A stretch of DNA of 64,000 nt from Pseudomonas sp. W4I3 (GCF_030816195.1 NZ_JAUSXS010000001.1:5107501-5171500), one strand, 5' to 3'. Shown: positions 43,190-52,810, counted from the first letter of the stretch. A program made the numbers and translations. Notes: a model not told the origin generated them from the letters alone.

Positions 43190-44119
43190 TTAGACCAGCT
43201 TCTCCAACTCAGGAACAGCTTCGAACAAGTCAGCGACCAGGCCGTAGTCAGCCACCTGGAAGATCGGTGCTTCTTCGTCCTTGTTGATCGCAACGATCAC
43301 CTTGGAGTCTTTCATACCGGCCAAGTGCTGGATCGCGCCGGAGATACCGACCGCGATGTACAGCTGTGGTGCAACGATCTTGCCGGTCTGGCCGACCTGC
43401 ATGTCGTTGGGTACGAAACCTGCGTCGACGGCAGCGCGCGAGGCGCCGACCGCTGCGCCCAGCTTGTCGGCCAGGGCGTACAGGTGCTTGAAGTTGTCAC
43501 CGTTCTGCATGCCGCGCCCGCCAGAAACGACGATCTTGGCAGCAGTCAGCTCAGGGCGGTCCGACTTGGCCAGCTCTTCGCCGACAAAGCTGGAAGTGCC
43601 AGCATCGTGGGCGGCGGCAACAGCTTCCACTGCAGCCGAACCCCCTTCAGCGGCGACCGGGTCGAAACCGGTGGCACGCACGGTGATGACCTTGACCGCG
43701 GCGTTGGACTGCACGGTAGCAATGGCGTTACCGGCATAGATCGGGCGCTTGAAGGTATCGGCGCTTTCAACCGAGATGATCTCGGAGATCTGGTCAACGT
43801 CCAGCTGCGCGGCAACGCGTGGCAGGATGTTTTTGCCGTTGGAGGTAGCAGCCGCCAGGATGTGGCTGTAGCCCTTGCCGAGCTCGGCAACCAGCGGCGC
43901 AACGTTTTCCGGCAGCTGATGCGCGTAGGCGGCGTTGTCAGCGTTCAGGACTTTGCTCACACCGGCGATTTTCGCGGCGGCCTCAGCGACTGGACCCGCG
44001 CCTTGGCCGGCTACCAGTACGTGAATATCACCACCGATCTTGGCAGCAGCCGCAACGGTGTTCAGGGTGGCCGGGGCCAGCACCTTGTTATCGTGTTCGG
44101 CGATTACGAGGATAGCCAT
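43190..44119 (-). CDS. etfA: Electron transfer flavoprotein subunit alpha
   Basis: A 309-aa FAD-binding ETF subunit starting MAILVIAEHDNKVLAPATLN. The C-terminal FAD-binding region is visible (SGGRGMQNGDNFKHLYALAD, then PQLYIAVGISGAIQHLAGMK). With EtfB it collects electrons from acyl-CoA and other dehydrogenases and hands them to ETF-QO. It is 2 bp downstream of etfB. Confidence 0.97.
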   Translation of the reverse strand: MAILVIAEHDNKVLAPATLNTVAAAAKIGGDIHVLVAGQGAGPVAEAAAKIAGVSKVLNADNAAYAHQLPENVAPLVAELGKGYSHILAAATSNGKNILPRVAAQLDVDQISEIISVESADTFKRPIYAGNAIATVQSNAAVKVITVRATGFDPVAAEGGSAAVEAVAAAHDAGTSSFVGEELAKSDRPELTAAKIVVSGGRGMQNGDNFKHLYALADKLGAAVGASRAAVDAGFVPNDMQVGQTGKIVAPQLYIAVGISGAIQHLAGMKDSKVIVAINKDEEAPIFQVADYGLVADLFEAVPELEKLV

Positions 44120-44121
44120 GA

Positions 44122-44871
44122 TTAGATCACCTTCGCTTCGTTTTTCAGTTTCTCGACCAACTCAGCAACAGACTTGACCTTGATGCCAGCGCTGCGTGCT
44201 GCCGGCGCTTCGACTTTCACGGTCTTGTTGGTGGAGGCGGTGGAAACGCCCAAAGCGTCCGGAGTCAGCACTTCAAGAGGCTTCTTCTTGGCTTTCATGA
44301 TGTTTGGCAGGGACGCGTAGCGCGGCTCGTTCAAACGCAGGTCGGTGGTGACGATGGCCGGCAGGCTCAGGGAAACTGTCTGCGCGCCGCCGTCGATTTC
44401 ACGGGTCACTGCCACCTTGTCGCCGCTCACTTCCACTTTGGAAGCGAAGGTACCCTGGCCGTAACCGGTCAGTGCAGCCAGCATCTGGCCGGTCTGGTTG
44501 TTGTCGCTGTCGATGGCCTGTTTGCCAAGGATCACCAACTGAGGCTGTTCCTTGTCGACAACGGCCTTGAGCAGCTTGGCCACGGCCAGGGAGGTCAGCT
44601 CTTCAGCGGACTCGACCAGGATGGCACGGTCGGCGCCCAGTGCCAGGGCGGTACGCAGTTGCTCCTGGGCAGTGGTCGGGCCGATGGAAACCACGACGAT
44701 CTCGGTCGCCACGCCTTTCTCTTTCAGGCGTACGGCTTCTTCCACGGCGATTTCACAGAATGGGTTCATCGACATCTTGACGTTAGCAAGGTCGACGCCG
44801 GAATTGTCCGCCTTGACGCGAACTTTCACGTTGTAATCGACAACGCGTTTGACAGCTACAAGAACCTTCAT
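44122..44871 (-). CDS. etfB: Electron transfer flavoprotein subunit beta
   Basis: A 249-aa ETF subunit starting MKVLVAVKRVVDYNVKVRVK with the family segment AVEEAVRLKEKG and the AMP-binding region VILGKQAIDSDNNQTGQMLA. It is the first gene of the etfBA operon and diverges from the ETF-QO gene across a 505-bp regulatory gap. Confidence 0.97.
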   Translation of the reverse strand: MKVLVAVKRVVDYNVKVRVKADNSGVDLANVKMSMNPFCEIAVEEAVRLKEKGVATEIVVVSIGPTTAQEQLRTALALGADRAILVESAEELTSLAVAKLLKAVVDKEQPQLVILGKQAIDSDNNQTGQMLAALTGYGQGTFASKVEVSGDKVAVTREIDGGAQTVSLSLPAIVTTDLRLNEPRYASLPNIMKAKKKPLEVLTPDALGVSTASTNKTVKVEAPAARSAGIKVKSVAELVEKLKNEAKVI

Positions 44872-45227
44872 GGATTCCTCGTTACTCTCCGGTGAAAAGA
44901 AAGTCGCCTAGGCGAACCTGGCGGTTGATGCTCATCGGCACACAAGGGCACCTCCAAAAACGTCGGCGGATGACCTTGCTCACGGGAAGTAATGACCGTC
45001 CGTCAGGGGTGACTGAGAAGTCATTCTTTATCGCAGCGTGTAAACTGCGCGCCATCACGCCGCGCGCGTCACCTGTCTTGCTTTTGGACGTGCTCTTGAA
45101 ACCTGCAGTCTGCCTACGGTTAGCGCAAAACCGACCGTATATTGACCGGAACGCCTATTCTGGTCAATACGGCAAAATGGTCAGTCATAAGCCGCGTTGC
45201 TTTGATTTACCTAGCCTGCGGGCAATT

Positions 45228-45241
45228 CAAACAAACGTTTG
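45228..45241. promoter_or_regulatory. PsrA-like box CAAAC-N4-GTTTG
   Basis: CAAACAAACGTTTG at 45228-45241 matches the G/CAAAC-N(2-4)-GTTTG/C motif bound by the Pseudomonas TetR-family regulator PsrA, which responds to long-chain acyl-CoA or fatty acids and controls beta-oxidation genes. It ends two bases before the -35 of the ETF-QO promoter. Confidence 0.6.
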
Positions 45242-45243
45242 TA

Positions 45244-45272
45244 TTGGACGCTGCCAGTGGTGTAGATATAAT
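45244..45272 (+). promoter_or_regulatory. Sigma-70 promoter of the ETF-QO gene
   Basis: TTGGAC (45244-45249), 17-bp spacer, perfect TATAAT (45267-45272). Expected start about 45279, leaving about 100 nt of 5' leader before the GTG start at 45377. Confidence 0.75.
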
Positions 45273-45376
45273 GCGCCACCTAGAGAGAAAGGTGGGTCCT
45301 GCCGTTGCCGCAAGACATCACCGAACCTCCACCCATTAGAAAAAAAGCCTGTTGAGCCTTGAGTAGGAGATAGCCT

Positions 45377-47042
45377 GTGGAACGCGAATACATGGAATTC
45401 GACGTGGTCATCGTCGGCGCCGGCCCGGCTGGCCTGTCCGCCGCCTGCCGCCTGAAGCAGAAGGCCGCCGAAGCCGGTAAGGAAATCAGCGTCTGCGTGG
45501 TCGAGAAAGGCTCCGAAGTCGGCGCACACATCCTCTCCGGCGCCGTCTTCGAACCACGCGCCCTGAACGAACTGTTCCCGGACTGGAAAGCGCTCGGCGC
45601 CCCGCTCAACACCCCAGTGGTGCGTGACGACATCTATGTACTGCGCAGCAGCGAGACCTCCACCAAGGTTCCAGACTTCTTTGTGCCCAAGACCATGCAC
45701 AACGAAGGCAACTACATCATCTCCCTGGGCAATCTGTGCCGCTGGCTCGCCCAGCAGGCCGAGAACCTGGGCGTGGAAATCTACCCAGGCTTCGCCGCCC
45801 AGGAAGCGCTGTTCGACGAGAACGGTGTGGTGCGCGGGATCATCACCGGCGACCTCGGCGTCGACCGTGAAGGCAAGCCCAAAGATGGCCTGTACACCCC
45901 TGGCATGGAGCTGCGCGGCAAGTACACGCTGTTCGCCGAGGGCTGCCGCGGCCACATCGGCAAGCAGTTGATCGAGCGTTTTCAACCTGGCCAGCGAAGC
46001 CGACGCCCAGCACTACGGCATCGGTCTCAAGGAAATCTGGGAAATCGATCCGGCCAAACATCAGCCGGGCCTGGTGGTGCACACCGCCGGCTGGCCGCTG
46101 GATATCATGGGCAACGAAAACACCGGTGGCTCGTTCCTCTATCACTTGGAAAACAACCAGGTGGTCGTCGGCCTGATCGTTGACCTGTCCTATAGCAACA
46201 CCTTCCTGTCGCCGTTCGATGAATTCCAGCGCCTCAAGCATCACCCGGTGCTGGCCCAGTACCTGGAAGGCGGCAAGCGTGTCAGCTACGGCGCCCGCGC
46301 CATCGCCAAGGGCGGCCTGAACTCGCTGCCGAAAATGGTCTTCAAGGGCGGCGCGCTGATCGGTTGCGACCTCGGCACCCTGAACTTCGCCAAGATCAAA
46401 GGCAGCCACACCGCGATGAAGTCCGGCATGCTCGCCGCCGACGCCGTGGCCGACCGCCTGTTTGCCGACTCCGAAGGCGGTGATGAACTGACCGCCTACG
46501 TCGACAGCTTCAAATCGAGCTGGCTGTATGAAGAGCTGTTCGCCAGCCGCAATTTCGGCGCAGCGGTGCACAAATACGGCGCCATCATCGGCGGCGGCTT
46601 CAACTGGCTGGATCAGAACATTTTCGGCGGCAAGATTCCGTTCACCCTGCGCGACACCACGCCGGATTACGCCTGCCTGAAGCTGGCCAAGGACAGCAAG
46701 AAGATCGACTACCCCAAACCCGACGGCAAGCTGAGCTTCGACAAGCTGAGTTCGGTGTTCATCTCCGGCACCAACCACGAAGAAGAACAGCCGTGCCACC
46801 TCAAACTCAAGGACCCAAGCATCCCGATCGGCACCAACCTGCCGCTCTACGATGAACCGGCGCAGCGCTACTGCCCGGCTGGCGTGTATGAAGTGGTGAC
46901 CAAGGAAGACGGCGAGAAGCGCTTCCAGATCAACGCCCAGAACTGCGTGCACTGCAAGACATGCGACATCAAGGACCCTTCGCAGAACATCACCTGGGTG
47001 ACGCCGGAAGGCGCGGGTGGGCCGACTTACCCGAATATGTAA
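45377..47042 (+). pseudogene. Electron transfer flavoprotein-ubiquinone oxidoreductase, broken by a 1-nt insertion
   Basis: A GTG at 45377 (MEREYMEFDVVIVGAGPAGL) with AGGAG upstream opens the family start; GAGPAGL is the FAD motif. The frame is correct to IGKQLIERF and then shifts at TTTT (45979-45982). With one T removed it continues NLASEADAQHYGIGLKEIWE, and the second half (in frame from before 46074) runs to 47042, ending in the 4Fe-4S cluster part (CVHCKTCDIKDPSQNITW). The restored length of about 554 aa is normal. ETF-QO passes ETF electrons to ubiquinone in the inner membrane. Loss would block beta-oxidation and some amino-acid use, so a sequencing error is likely. Confidence 0.9.
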
Positions 47043-47050
47043 GCCAAGCG

Positions 47051-47075
47051 AGGCCCCCGGATGGGGGCCTTTTTT
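47051..47075 (+). terminator. Intrinsic terminator of the ETF-QO gene
   Basis: AGGCCCCC (47051-47058) pairs with GGGGGCCT (47063-47070) around GGAT, followed by T's to 47075. It lies 8 bp after the stop. Confidence 0.92.
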
Positions 47076-47096
47076 ATGGCCGACATCAATTAAAAA

Positions 47097-47185
47097 TGTG
47101 GGAGGGGGCTTGCTCCCGAAAGCGGTGTATCCGTTAAAGATGTTCCAACTGAACCACCGCCATCGGGGGCAAGCCCCCTCCCACA
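47097..47185. repeat. REPIN (paired inverted REP)
   Basis: TGTGGGAGGGGGCTTGCTCC and the mirror GGGGGCAAGCCCCCTCCCAC flank a 40-bp middle (AGCGGTGTATCCGTTAAAGA). The left arm has two base changes (CTCC, and GAAAGCGG for GATAGCGG) from the main form. Located in the gap between ETF-QO and the AraC-type gene. Confidence 0.9.
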
Positions 47186-47211
47186 TTTGGATTGTGTTTT
47201 GCCTGAATTGG

Positions 47212-48105
47212 CTAGGCAGCGCGCTCTTCGCCGGGGTTGCGCAGGAAGTAGCGTTTGTACTCGCGACTGAACTGCGACGTGCTCTGATACCCCACGCTAT
47301 GCGCCGCCTGCGCCACGCCCATGCCGTCTACCAGCAATAGCTGCTGCGCCTTGAGCAACCGCAAGCGCTTGAGGTACTGCACCGGCGACAACAGGGTGCA
47401 GCGCTTGAAGTGTTCGTGAAAGGTCGAGGCGCTCATATGCGCAAACCCGGCCAGCGTCTCGATGTTCAGCGGTTCGGCGAAATGGGCATGCAGGTGGTTC
47501 AACGAGGTGGCAATCCGCGAAAACTGACCCTGCTGTTCCACCAATGCGCGCAGCACATCGGCCTGTGGCCCGCGCAGTGCGGTGAACAATAATTCGCGTA
47601 CCCGCGCCGGGCCCATGATCCGGCTTTCCAGCGGATCGTGCAGGCACTGCAACAGCCGTTCGACGCACCCGCGCATCGCGTCATCGAGCACCACCGAACT
47701 CATCGATTCCAGGGTCTGCGCTGCCGGCGGCGGCCCGGCTTGCATGCCCATCGCCATCACCAACTCACCCAGCACCACCCGATCAATGCCCACGGTCACG
47801 CCCAGCAACGGCGCACCGGGCGCCATGGCGAACGTTTCGCACTCGAACGGCACGGGCATCGCCTGGATCAGGTAATGCCCGGCGCCATATTCCAGGGTAC
47901 GCGGGCCCAGGTAAGCGACCTTGCTGCCCTGGGCCACGAACATCAGGCTCGGCTCGTAGATCTGTGGCCCGCGCGCCACATCGCAACTGGCACGCAGCAC
48001 CTGCACGCCAGGAAGGTGAGTCGGGGAAAAACCGTCACGGGAGGCGAGCCCCTCGATCAAGGAAACCAGCGTGGCGTTGGCGTCGACATGGCGGGTCAGC
48101 AACAT
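47212..48105 (-). CDS. AraC-family transcriptional regulator
   Basis: A 297-aa protein with an AraC/XylS double-HTH C-terminus (HFAEPLNIETLAGFAHMSAS, and GYQSTSQFSREYKRYFLRNP) and an N-terminal cupin-like sensor domain (AGHYLIQAMPVPFECETFAM). It lies divergent from the alcohol dehydrogenase gene, its probable target, with 181 bp between the two starts. Confidence 0.92.
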   Translation of the reverse strand: MLLTRHVDANATLVSLIEGLASRDGFSPTHLPGVQVLRASCDVARGPQIYEPSLMFVAQGSKVAYLGPRTLEYGAGHYLIQAMPVPFECETFAMAPGAPLLGVTVGIDRVVLGELVMAMGMQAGPPPAAQTLESMSSVVLDDAMRGCVERLLQCLHDPLESRIMGPARVRELLFTALRGPQADVLRALVEQQGQFSRIATSLNHLHAHFAEPLNIETLAGFAHMSASTFHEHFKRCTLLSPVQYLKRLRLLKAQQLLLVDGMGVAQAAHSVGYQSTSQFSREYKRYFLRNPGEERAA

Positions 48106-48286
48106 GGCAAAAAACTTCGTAAAAAAGGGATGAGAACATCATCGCAGGTCTGACCGCGGATGAATCCAAACGCAGGGCACTCCCGGACGAATAGGCATGA
48201 GACTCGGAGCAATCGCCATGGCCGCCCGCTCGGTCGGCACGCAGAATGGCCCGCCTCACTTGCCATTGCTTTTGCGAGGTTTTTCC

Positions 48287-49339
48287 ATGTACACCGCCAT
48301 CGGTTACGCCGCCCAGTCGGCCACCACTCCCCTCGCCCCCATGTCGTTCGAACGCCGCAGCCCGCGCGCCGATGATGTGGCAATCGACATTCTCTACTGT
48401 GGCGTGTGCCACTCCGATATCCACCAGGCGCGCAACGAATGGGGCATCGCCGTTTATCCGCTGATGCCTGGCCACGAGATCGTCGGTAAAGTCACCGCCG
48501 TCGGCGCCAGTGTCACCGCCCACAAGGTGGGTGATCTGGTCGGCGTGGGCTGCATGGTCGACTCATGCCGCCAGTGCACAGCCTGCCAGGCGGATCTGGA
48601 ACAATACTGCCTCGAAGGCCCGACCATGACCTACGCCACCCCGGACCGGGTGGACGGCAGCAACACCATGGGCGGTTACTCCGACAGCATCGTGGTCAGC
48701 GAGCACTTTGTGGTCAAGATCCCGGCCAAGCTCGACCTGGCCAGCGCTGCGCCGATTCTGTGCGCGGGCATCACCACCTACTCGCCGCTCAAGCACTACG
48801 GCGTGAAGGCCGGCGACAAGGTCGGGATTCTCGGCATGGGCGGCCTGGGCCACATGGGCATCAAGTTCGCCAAGGCCATGGGCGCCGAAGTGACGCTGTT
48901 CACGCGTTCGGCGAGCAAAGCCGAAGAAGGCCGTCGCCAGGGCGCCGACCATGTGATCGTGTCCACCGATGCCGAGCAGATGAAAGCCGCCGCCGGGCAC
49001 TTCGACTTCCTGCTCGACACCATCCCGGTGCAGCACGACCTGAACCCCTACCTGGATGTGCTGCGCTTTGACGGCGTGCATATTCTGGTCGGCCTGATCG
49101 AACCGGTGGACCCGCCCGTCAACGCCGCCAAACTGGTGCTGGGCCGTAAAGTGCTGGCCGGCTCGCTGATCGGCGGCATTGCCGAAACCCAGGAAGTCCT
49201 GGATTTCTGTGCCGAGCACGGGATCACCTGCGACATCGAGATGCTCGACATCCGCCAGATCAACGAAGCTTACACACGGATGATCGCCGGTGATGTGAAG
49301 TACCGCTTCGTCATCGACATGGCGACCCTGAAGGCCTGA
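48287..49339 (+). CDS. NAD(P)-dependent zinc alcohol dehydrogenase (YahK/AdhC-like)
   Basis: A 350-aa medium-chain dehydrogenase from an ATG at 48287 (MYTAIGYAAQSATTPLAPMS). Catalytic zinc site GVCHSD and PGHEIVG, structural zinc Cys4 (CRQCTACQADLEQYC), and the nucleotide-binding motif GMGGLGHMG. YahK-type enzymes reduce a wide range of aldehydes with NADPH. The upstream AraC gene is divergent. The open frame extends to 48197 but lacks a family match there. Confidence 0.93.
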   Translation: MYTAIGYAAQSATTPLAPMSFERRSPRADDVAIDILYCGVCHSDIHQARNEWGIAVYPLMPGHEIVGKVTAVGASVTAHKVGDLVGVGCMVDSCRQCTACQADLEQYCLEGPTMTYATPDRVDGSNTMGGYSDSIVVSEHFVVKIPAKLDLASAAPILCAGITTYSPLKHYGVKAGDKVGILGMGGLGHMGIKFAKAMGAEVTLFTRSASKAEEGRRQGADHVIVSTDAEQMKAAAGHFDFLLDTIPVQHDLNPYLDVLRFDGVHILVGLIEPVDPPVNAAKLVLGRKVLAGSLIGGIAETQEVLDFCAEHGITCDIEMLDIRQINEAYTRMIAGDVKYRFVIDMATLKA

Positions 49340-50143
49340 TCAGGCCTTCGCGCCCAGTTCCGCCGAGAGCCGAGCCGCGACCTGTTTGATCACAGGGATC
49401 AGCTCGGCCATTTTCTCCAGCGGCATGTAGGGCACGGTACTGGCGATGCTGATGCCGGCGACGATTCGCCGGCTGGCATCGCGCACCGGTGCCGCGACGC
49501 AACGGATCGACGGTTCGTTGTCTTCCAGATCGAACGCATAACCGCCCACCACGTATTCATGCATGCGCTGCTCGAACTGCGCCCAGGACTGTTCAGGGTG
49601 CTGCGGCCATTGCAGGTTCTTGCCCCCCGCTGGCAGGCTGACTTCGTACAGGCGCTGCCACTCCTGCACGCCATCATCGAGCATCAACGCCTTGCCGATA
49701 CCAGTGCGCGCCAGCGGCATGCGATGGCCCACGCGCGAGCGCATTTCCGGTCCGTTGCGGCCAGGGTTCTTGTGCAGGTAGAGCACCTCGTCGTATTCGC
49801 GAATCGCGAGGTGGATGGTGTCGCCGGTCAGCGCCGACAGCTCATCCAGATACGGCACCGCGAGGCTCACCAGCGGCAGTTCTTCGCGCGCCTGAAAGCC
49901 CAGCTCAATCAACTTCGGCCCCAGCAGATAACCGACTTGCGGCACCACGCGCAGGTAACGCTCCTCCACCAGGCAACTGGCCAGGCGGTGCGTGGTGCTG
50001 CGGGTGGTGCCGATGCGCCGGGCGATTTCCTTGAGGTCCCGCGCGCCCGCCGCCACCGCTTGCACCACGCCCAGGCCGCGCAGCAGGGTCTGGGTGCCGG
50101 TAGGGGCGGCGTCTTTGACGGGGATGTGGGCGTTTTCCAGCAT
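49340..50143 (-). CDS. IclR-family transcriptional regulator
   Basis: A 267-aa IclR protein: N-terminal winged helix (ARRIGTTRSTTHRLASCLVE) and a C-terminal effector-binding domain (NPGRNGPEMRSRVGHRMPLA, RTGIGKALML). It is immediately downstream of the alcohol dehydrogenase (convergent) and upstream of nothing on its own strand. It sits at the end of the leftward araFGH unit, separated by a REPIN, and may control that transporter, but this is only inferred. Confidence 0.9.
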   Translation of the reverse strand: MLENAHIPVKDAAPTGTQTLLRGLGVVQAVAAGARDLKEIARRIGTTRSTTHRLASCLVEERYLRVVPQVGYLLGPKLIELGFQAREELPLVSLAVPYLDELSALTGDTIHLAIREYDEVLYLHKNPGRNGPEMRSRVGHRMPLARTGIGKALMLDDGVQEWQRLYEVSLPAGGKNLQWPQHPEQSWAQFEQRMHEYVVGGYAFDLEDNEPSIRCVAAPVRDASRRIVAGISIASTVPYMPLEKMAELIPVIKQVAARLSAELGAKA

Positions 50144-50212
50144 ATCGGGCCTATAGATAAAAAAGCGGGGGCATTATGGCAAATACCGCCCTCCTGAACA
50201 CAGGAGATCCAC

Positions 50213-50302
50213 TGTGGGAGGGGGCTTGCCCCCGATAGCGGTGGGTCAGCTTGCACATCTGCCTACTGATAGACCGCCATCGGGGGCAAGCCCCCTCCCA
50301 CA
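50213..50302. repeat. REPIN (paired inverted REP)
   Basis: TGTGGGAGGGGGCTTGCCCC and the mirror GGGGGCAAGCCCCCTCCCAC flank a 42-bp middle with GATAGCGG and CCGCCATC. It sits between araH and the IclR gene. Confidence 0.92.
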
Positions 50303-50325
50303 TTTAGTCCTCATTTGACTTTTAA

Positions 50326-51291
50326 TCAGCGCTGCTTCATGCGGTCGATGATCACCGCCAGCAACAGGATCGAGCCACGGATCACGTACTGATAAAACGT
50401 GTCGATGTTTTTCAGGTTCATCGCATTCTCGATGATCGCCAGGATCAGCACCCCGGCAATCACATGGCGGATCATGCCGATACCGCCGCTCAACGACACA
50501 CCGCCCAGCACGCACGCGGATATCACCGTGAGCTCGAAACCCTGGCCGATCATCGGCTGGCCCGAGGTCATGCGCGAGGCCAGGATCACCCCGGCCAGTG
50601 CGCCGACCAGACCGTGCACGGCAAAGATGATGATCTTGGTGCGATCAACGTTCACCCCGGCCAGCAGCGCTGCTTCCTGGTTGCCGCCAATCGCCATGGT
50701 ATTGCGTCCATAGGTGGTGTAGTTGAGCAGCCAACCAAAGAATACAAAGCACAACACGGTAATGATGATCGGCACCGGCACGCCCATGAGCTGGCCGTTG
50801 CCGAACACGAAGAAGCCTTCGTCCATCACCCCCACCGCCTTGCCGTTGGAGAAAATGTAAGCCAGGCCGCGCACGATCTGCATGGTCGCCAGGGTGGTGA
50901 TCAACGCATTGATGCGCAGCTTGGCGATGACGATACCGTTGATCAGCCCCACCAGCAGGCCCATGGCCAAGGCGGCCGACACACCGAGCACCACGCTGTC
51001 GGTGTCGCGGATCACGATCCCCGCCACCACGCCGGCGCAGGCGATCACCGAACCCACCGACAAGTCAAAATGCCCCGACGCCAGGCAGAACAGCATGGTG
51101 CACGCGGCGATACCCACGGTGGAAATCGCCAGGCCCAGCCCGCGCATGTTCAGCGGCGACAGGAAGTTGTCGATAAACAGCGCGCTGAGCACAAAGATGC
51201 CCAACGCCGCGAGGAGCATCACCCAGTCATCCAGGAATTTGCGCTGGTTGAAACCTGGCCAGAAGCCTTTTGCAGTTTTTACTTCAGACAT
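50326..51291 (-). CDS. araH: L-arabinose ABC transporter permease AraH
   Basis: A 321-aa polytopic membrane protein with close pattern similarity to E. coli AraH (RINALITTLATMQIVRGLAY, ILASRMTSGQPMIGQGFELT, SACVLGGVSLSGGIGMIRHV). It forms the membrane channel of the arabinose importer with AraG. It starts 19 bp after araG. Confidence 0.95.
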   Translation of the reverse strand: MSEVKTAKGFWPGFNQRKFLDDWVMLLAALGIFVLSALFIDNFLSPLNMRGLGLAISTVGIAACTMLFCLASGHFDLSVGSVIACAGVVAGIVIRDTDSVVLGVSAALAMGLLVGLINGIVIAKLRINALITTLATMQIVRGLAYIFSNGKAVGVMDEGFFVFGNGQLMGVPVPIIITVLCFVFFGWLLNYTTYGRNTMAIGGNQEAALLAGVNVDRTKIIIFAVHGLVGALAGVILASRMTSGQPMIGQGFELTVISACVLGGVSLSGGIGMIRHVIAGVLILAIIENAMNLKNIDTFYQYVIRGSILLLAVIIDRMKQR

Positions 51292-51310
51292 ACCCGTGCC
51301 CTCGAATGCT

Positions 51311-52810
51311 TCAAGCCCGCGTACGCGGGAGTGCCAGTTGCAACAGCCGTGCTTCGTCCGCCTGTTCGCGGGGTAGCTCGCCGGTGAGAGCGCCTTCGCT
51401 CATCACCAGGATGCGGTCGGAGATGCCCATCACTTCCATCAAGTCGCTGGACACCACGATCACGGCAATGCCCTGCGCCGCGAGGTTGTGAATGATCTGA
51501 TAGATCTCCGACTTGGCGCCGATGTCGATACCCCGCGTGGGCTCGTCCAGCAGCAGCACCTTCATCGGCATCGACAGCCAGCGGCCGAGAATGGCTTTCT
51601 GCTGGTTGCCGCCGGACAGGTACATGATTTTCTGTTCGGCGTTCGGCGTTTTCACGCGAAGCGCCTTGATCTGAGTGTCGGCGTTGCCCTTCTCCCAGTG
51701 ATCGCGCAGCAACCAGCCAAATGCCGCATGGGCGCCACGGGCACTGATGTTGATGTTTTCGGCAACGCTGGCAAGTGGGAGGATGCCCTCCTTCTTGCGG
51801 TCCTCGGGGCACAGCAACACACCGCCGGCGATGGCATCACGCGGTGAGCGCAGGTGCAGCGGTTCTCCGCAGAGTTGCAGGTGCCCCGCGGTGTTACGTT
51901 CAAGGCCGCTGAGCAAGCGCAGCAACTCGGTACGCCCGGCGCCAACCAGGCCAAACAGGCCGAGAATCTCGCCTTTGCGCACCTCGAAACTCACCGGCTC
52001 GCGCAAGCCCGGCCCCAGCAGAGCGTCGACCTTGAGCGCCACACCGCCCTGCTCTCGCGCTCGGTAATCGTAGATGTCCTGGATATCGCGACCGACCATG
52101 CAGGTCACCAACTGGTCATGGCTCAGCGCGCTCATGTCGTCGAAGGTGCGCACGAAGCGGCCATCCTTGAACACCGTCACCGCATTGCAGATACGGAACA
52201 CCTCCTCCATGCGGTGCGACACGTAGAGCACCACTTTGCCCTCGTCGCGCAGGCGCGTGATGATCGCCATCAAGCGGTCGATTTCGCGGGCCGACAAACT
52301 GCTGGTCGGCTCATCGAAAGCGATCACATGGGCGCCACGGGACAGCGCCTTGGCGATTTCCACCAATTGGCGCTGGCCCAGGGACAAGCGCCCGAGCTTC
52401 TCTTCAGGGTCGATTTCATCGGCCAGCCCCTTGAGACACGCCAGCGCTTGCTGGCGCAGCACGCCGCGGTTGACCACGCCAAAGCGCGACGGCAGATGCC
52501 CCAGGAACAGGTTCTCGGCAACGGTCATTTCCGGCACCAGATGCAGCTCCTGGTGAATCACCGCAACGCCGCTGGCGATGCTGTCGGCGGCGCATTTGAA
52601 GGCCATGACCTGCTCGCCGATCTGCACCGAGCCGGTGCTGGGAATATAGGCGCCGCCGAGGATCTTCAGCAGCGTCGATTTACCCGCACCGTTCTCACCC
52701 ATCAACGCATGCACTTGCCCGGGGTGGGCGGTGAAGCTGATGCCATCCAGCGCCTTGACCCCAGGGAAGGTTTTGCCGATTGCGTCAAAACGAAGGGCCG
52801 CAGCGGTCAT
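51311..52810 (-). CDS. araG: L-arabinose ABC transporter ATP-binding protein AraG
   Basis: A 499-aa two-domain sugar ATPase (E. coli AraG 504 aa) from the ATG at 52810 (MTAAALRFDAIGKTFPGVKA). First domain: Walker A GENGAGKST, signature LSLGQRQLVEIA, Walker B FDEPTSSL. Second domain: degenerate GLVGAGRTELL, then LSGGNQQKAILGRW and LLDEPTRGID. The ATG overlaps the araF stop as ATGA. Confidence 0.95.
   Translation of the reverse strand: MTAAALRFDAIGKTFPGVKALDGISFTAHPGQVHALMGENGAGKSTLLKILGGAYIPSTGSVQIGEQVMAFKCAADSIASGVAVIHQELHLVPEMTVAENLFLGHLPSRFGVVNRGVLRQQALACLKGLADEIDPEEKLGRLSLGQRQLVEIAKALSRGAHVIAFDEPTSSLSAREIDRLMAIITRLRDEGKVVLYVSHRMEEVFRICNAVTVFKDGRFVRTFDDMSALSHDQLVTCMVGRDIQDIYDYRAREQGGVALKVDALLGPGLREPVSFEVRKGEILGLFGLVGAGRTELLRLLSGLERNTAGHLQLCGEPLHLRSPRDAIAGGVLLCPEDRKKEGILPLASVAENINISARGAHAAFGWLLRDHWEKGNADTQIKALRVKTPNAEQKIMYLSGGNQQKAILGRWLSMPMKVLLLDEPTRGIDIGAKSEIYQIIHNLAAQGIAVIVVSSDLMEVMGISDRILVMSEGALTGELPREQADEARLLQLALPRTRA

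Larger units (their letters stand above)
44872..45376. promoter_or_regulatory. Divergent etfB / ETF-QO regulatory region
   Basis: This 505-bp gap holds the leftward etfB promoter, an inverted repeat CCGTATATTGACC (45135-45147) / GGTCAATACGG (45162-45172), a PsrA-like box and a good rightward promoter, listed separately. Both transcripts encode parts of one electron path, so shared control is likely. Confidence 0.6.

Noticed and set aside
43112..44125. A 337-codon open frame on the plus strand
   Set aside because: Antisense of etfA, whose family identity is clear.
45843..47186. A 447-codon open frame on the minus strand
   Set aside because: Antisense of the ETF-QO gene and into the REPIN. 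The sense protein has cofactor motifs; the antisense one has none.
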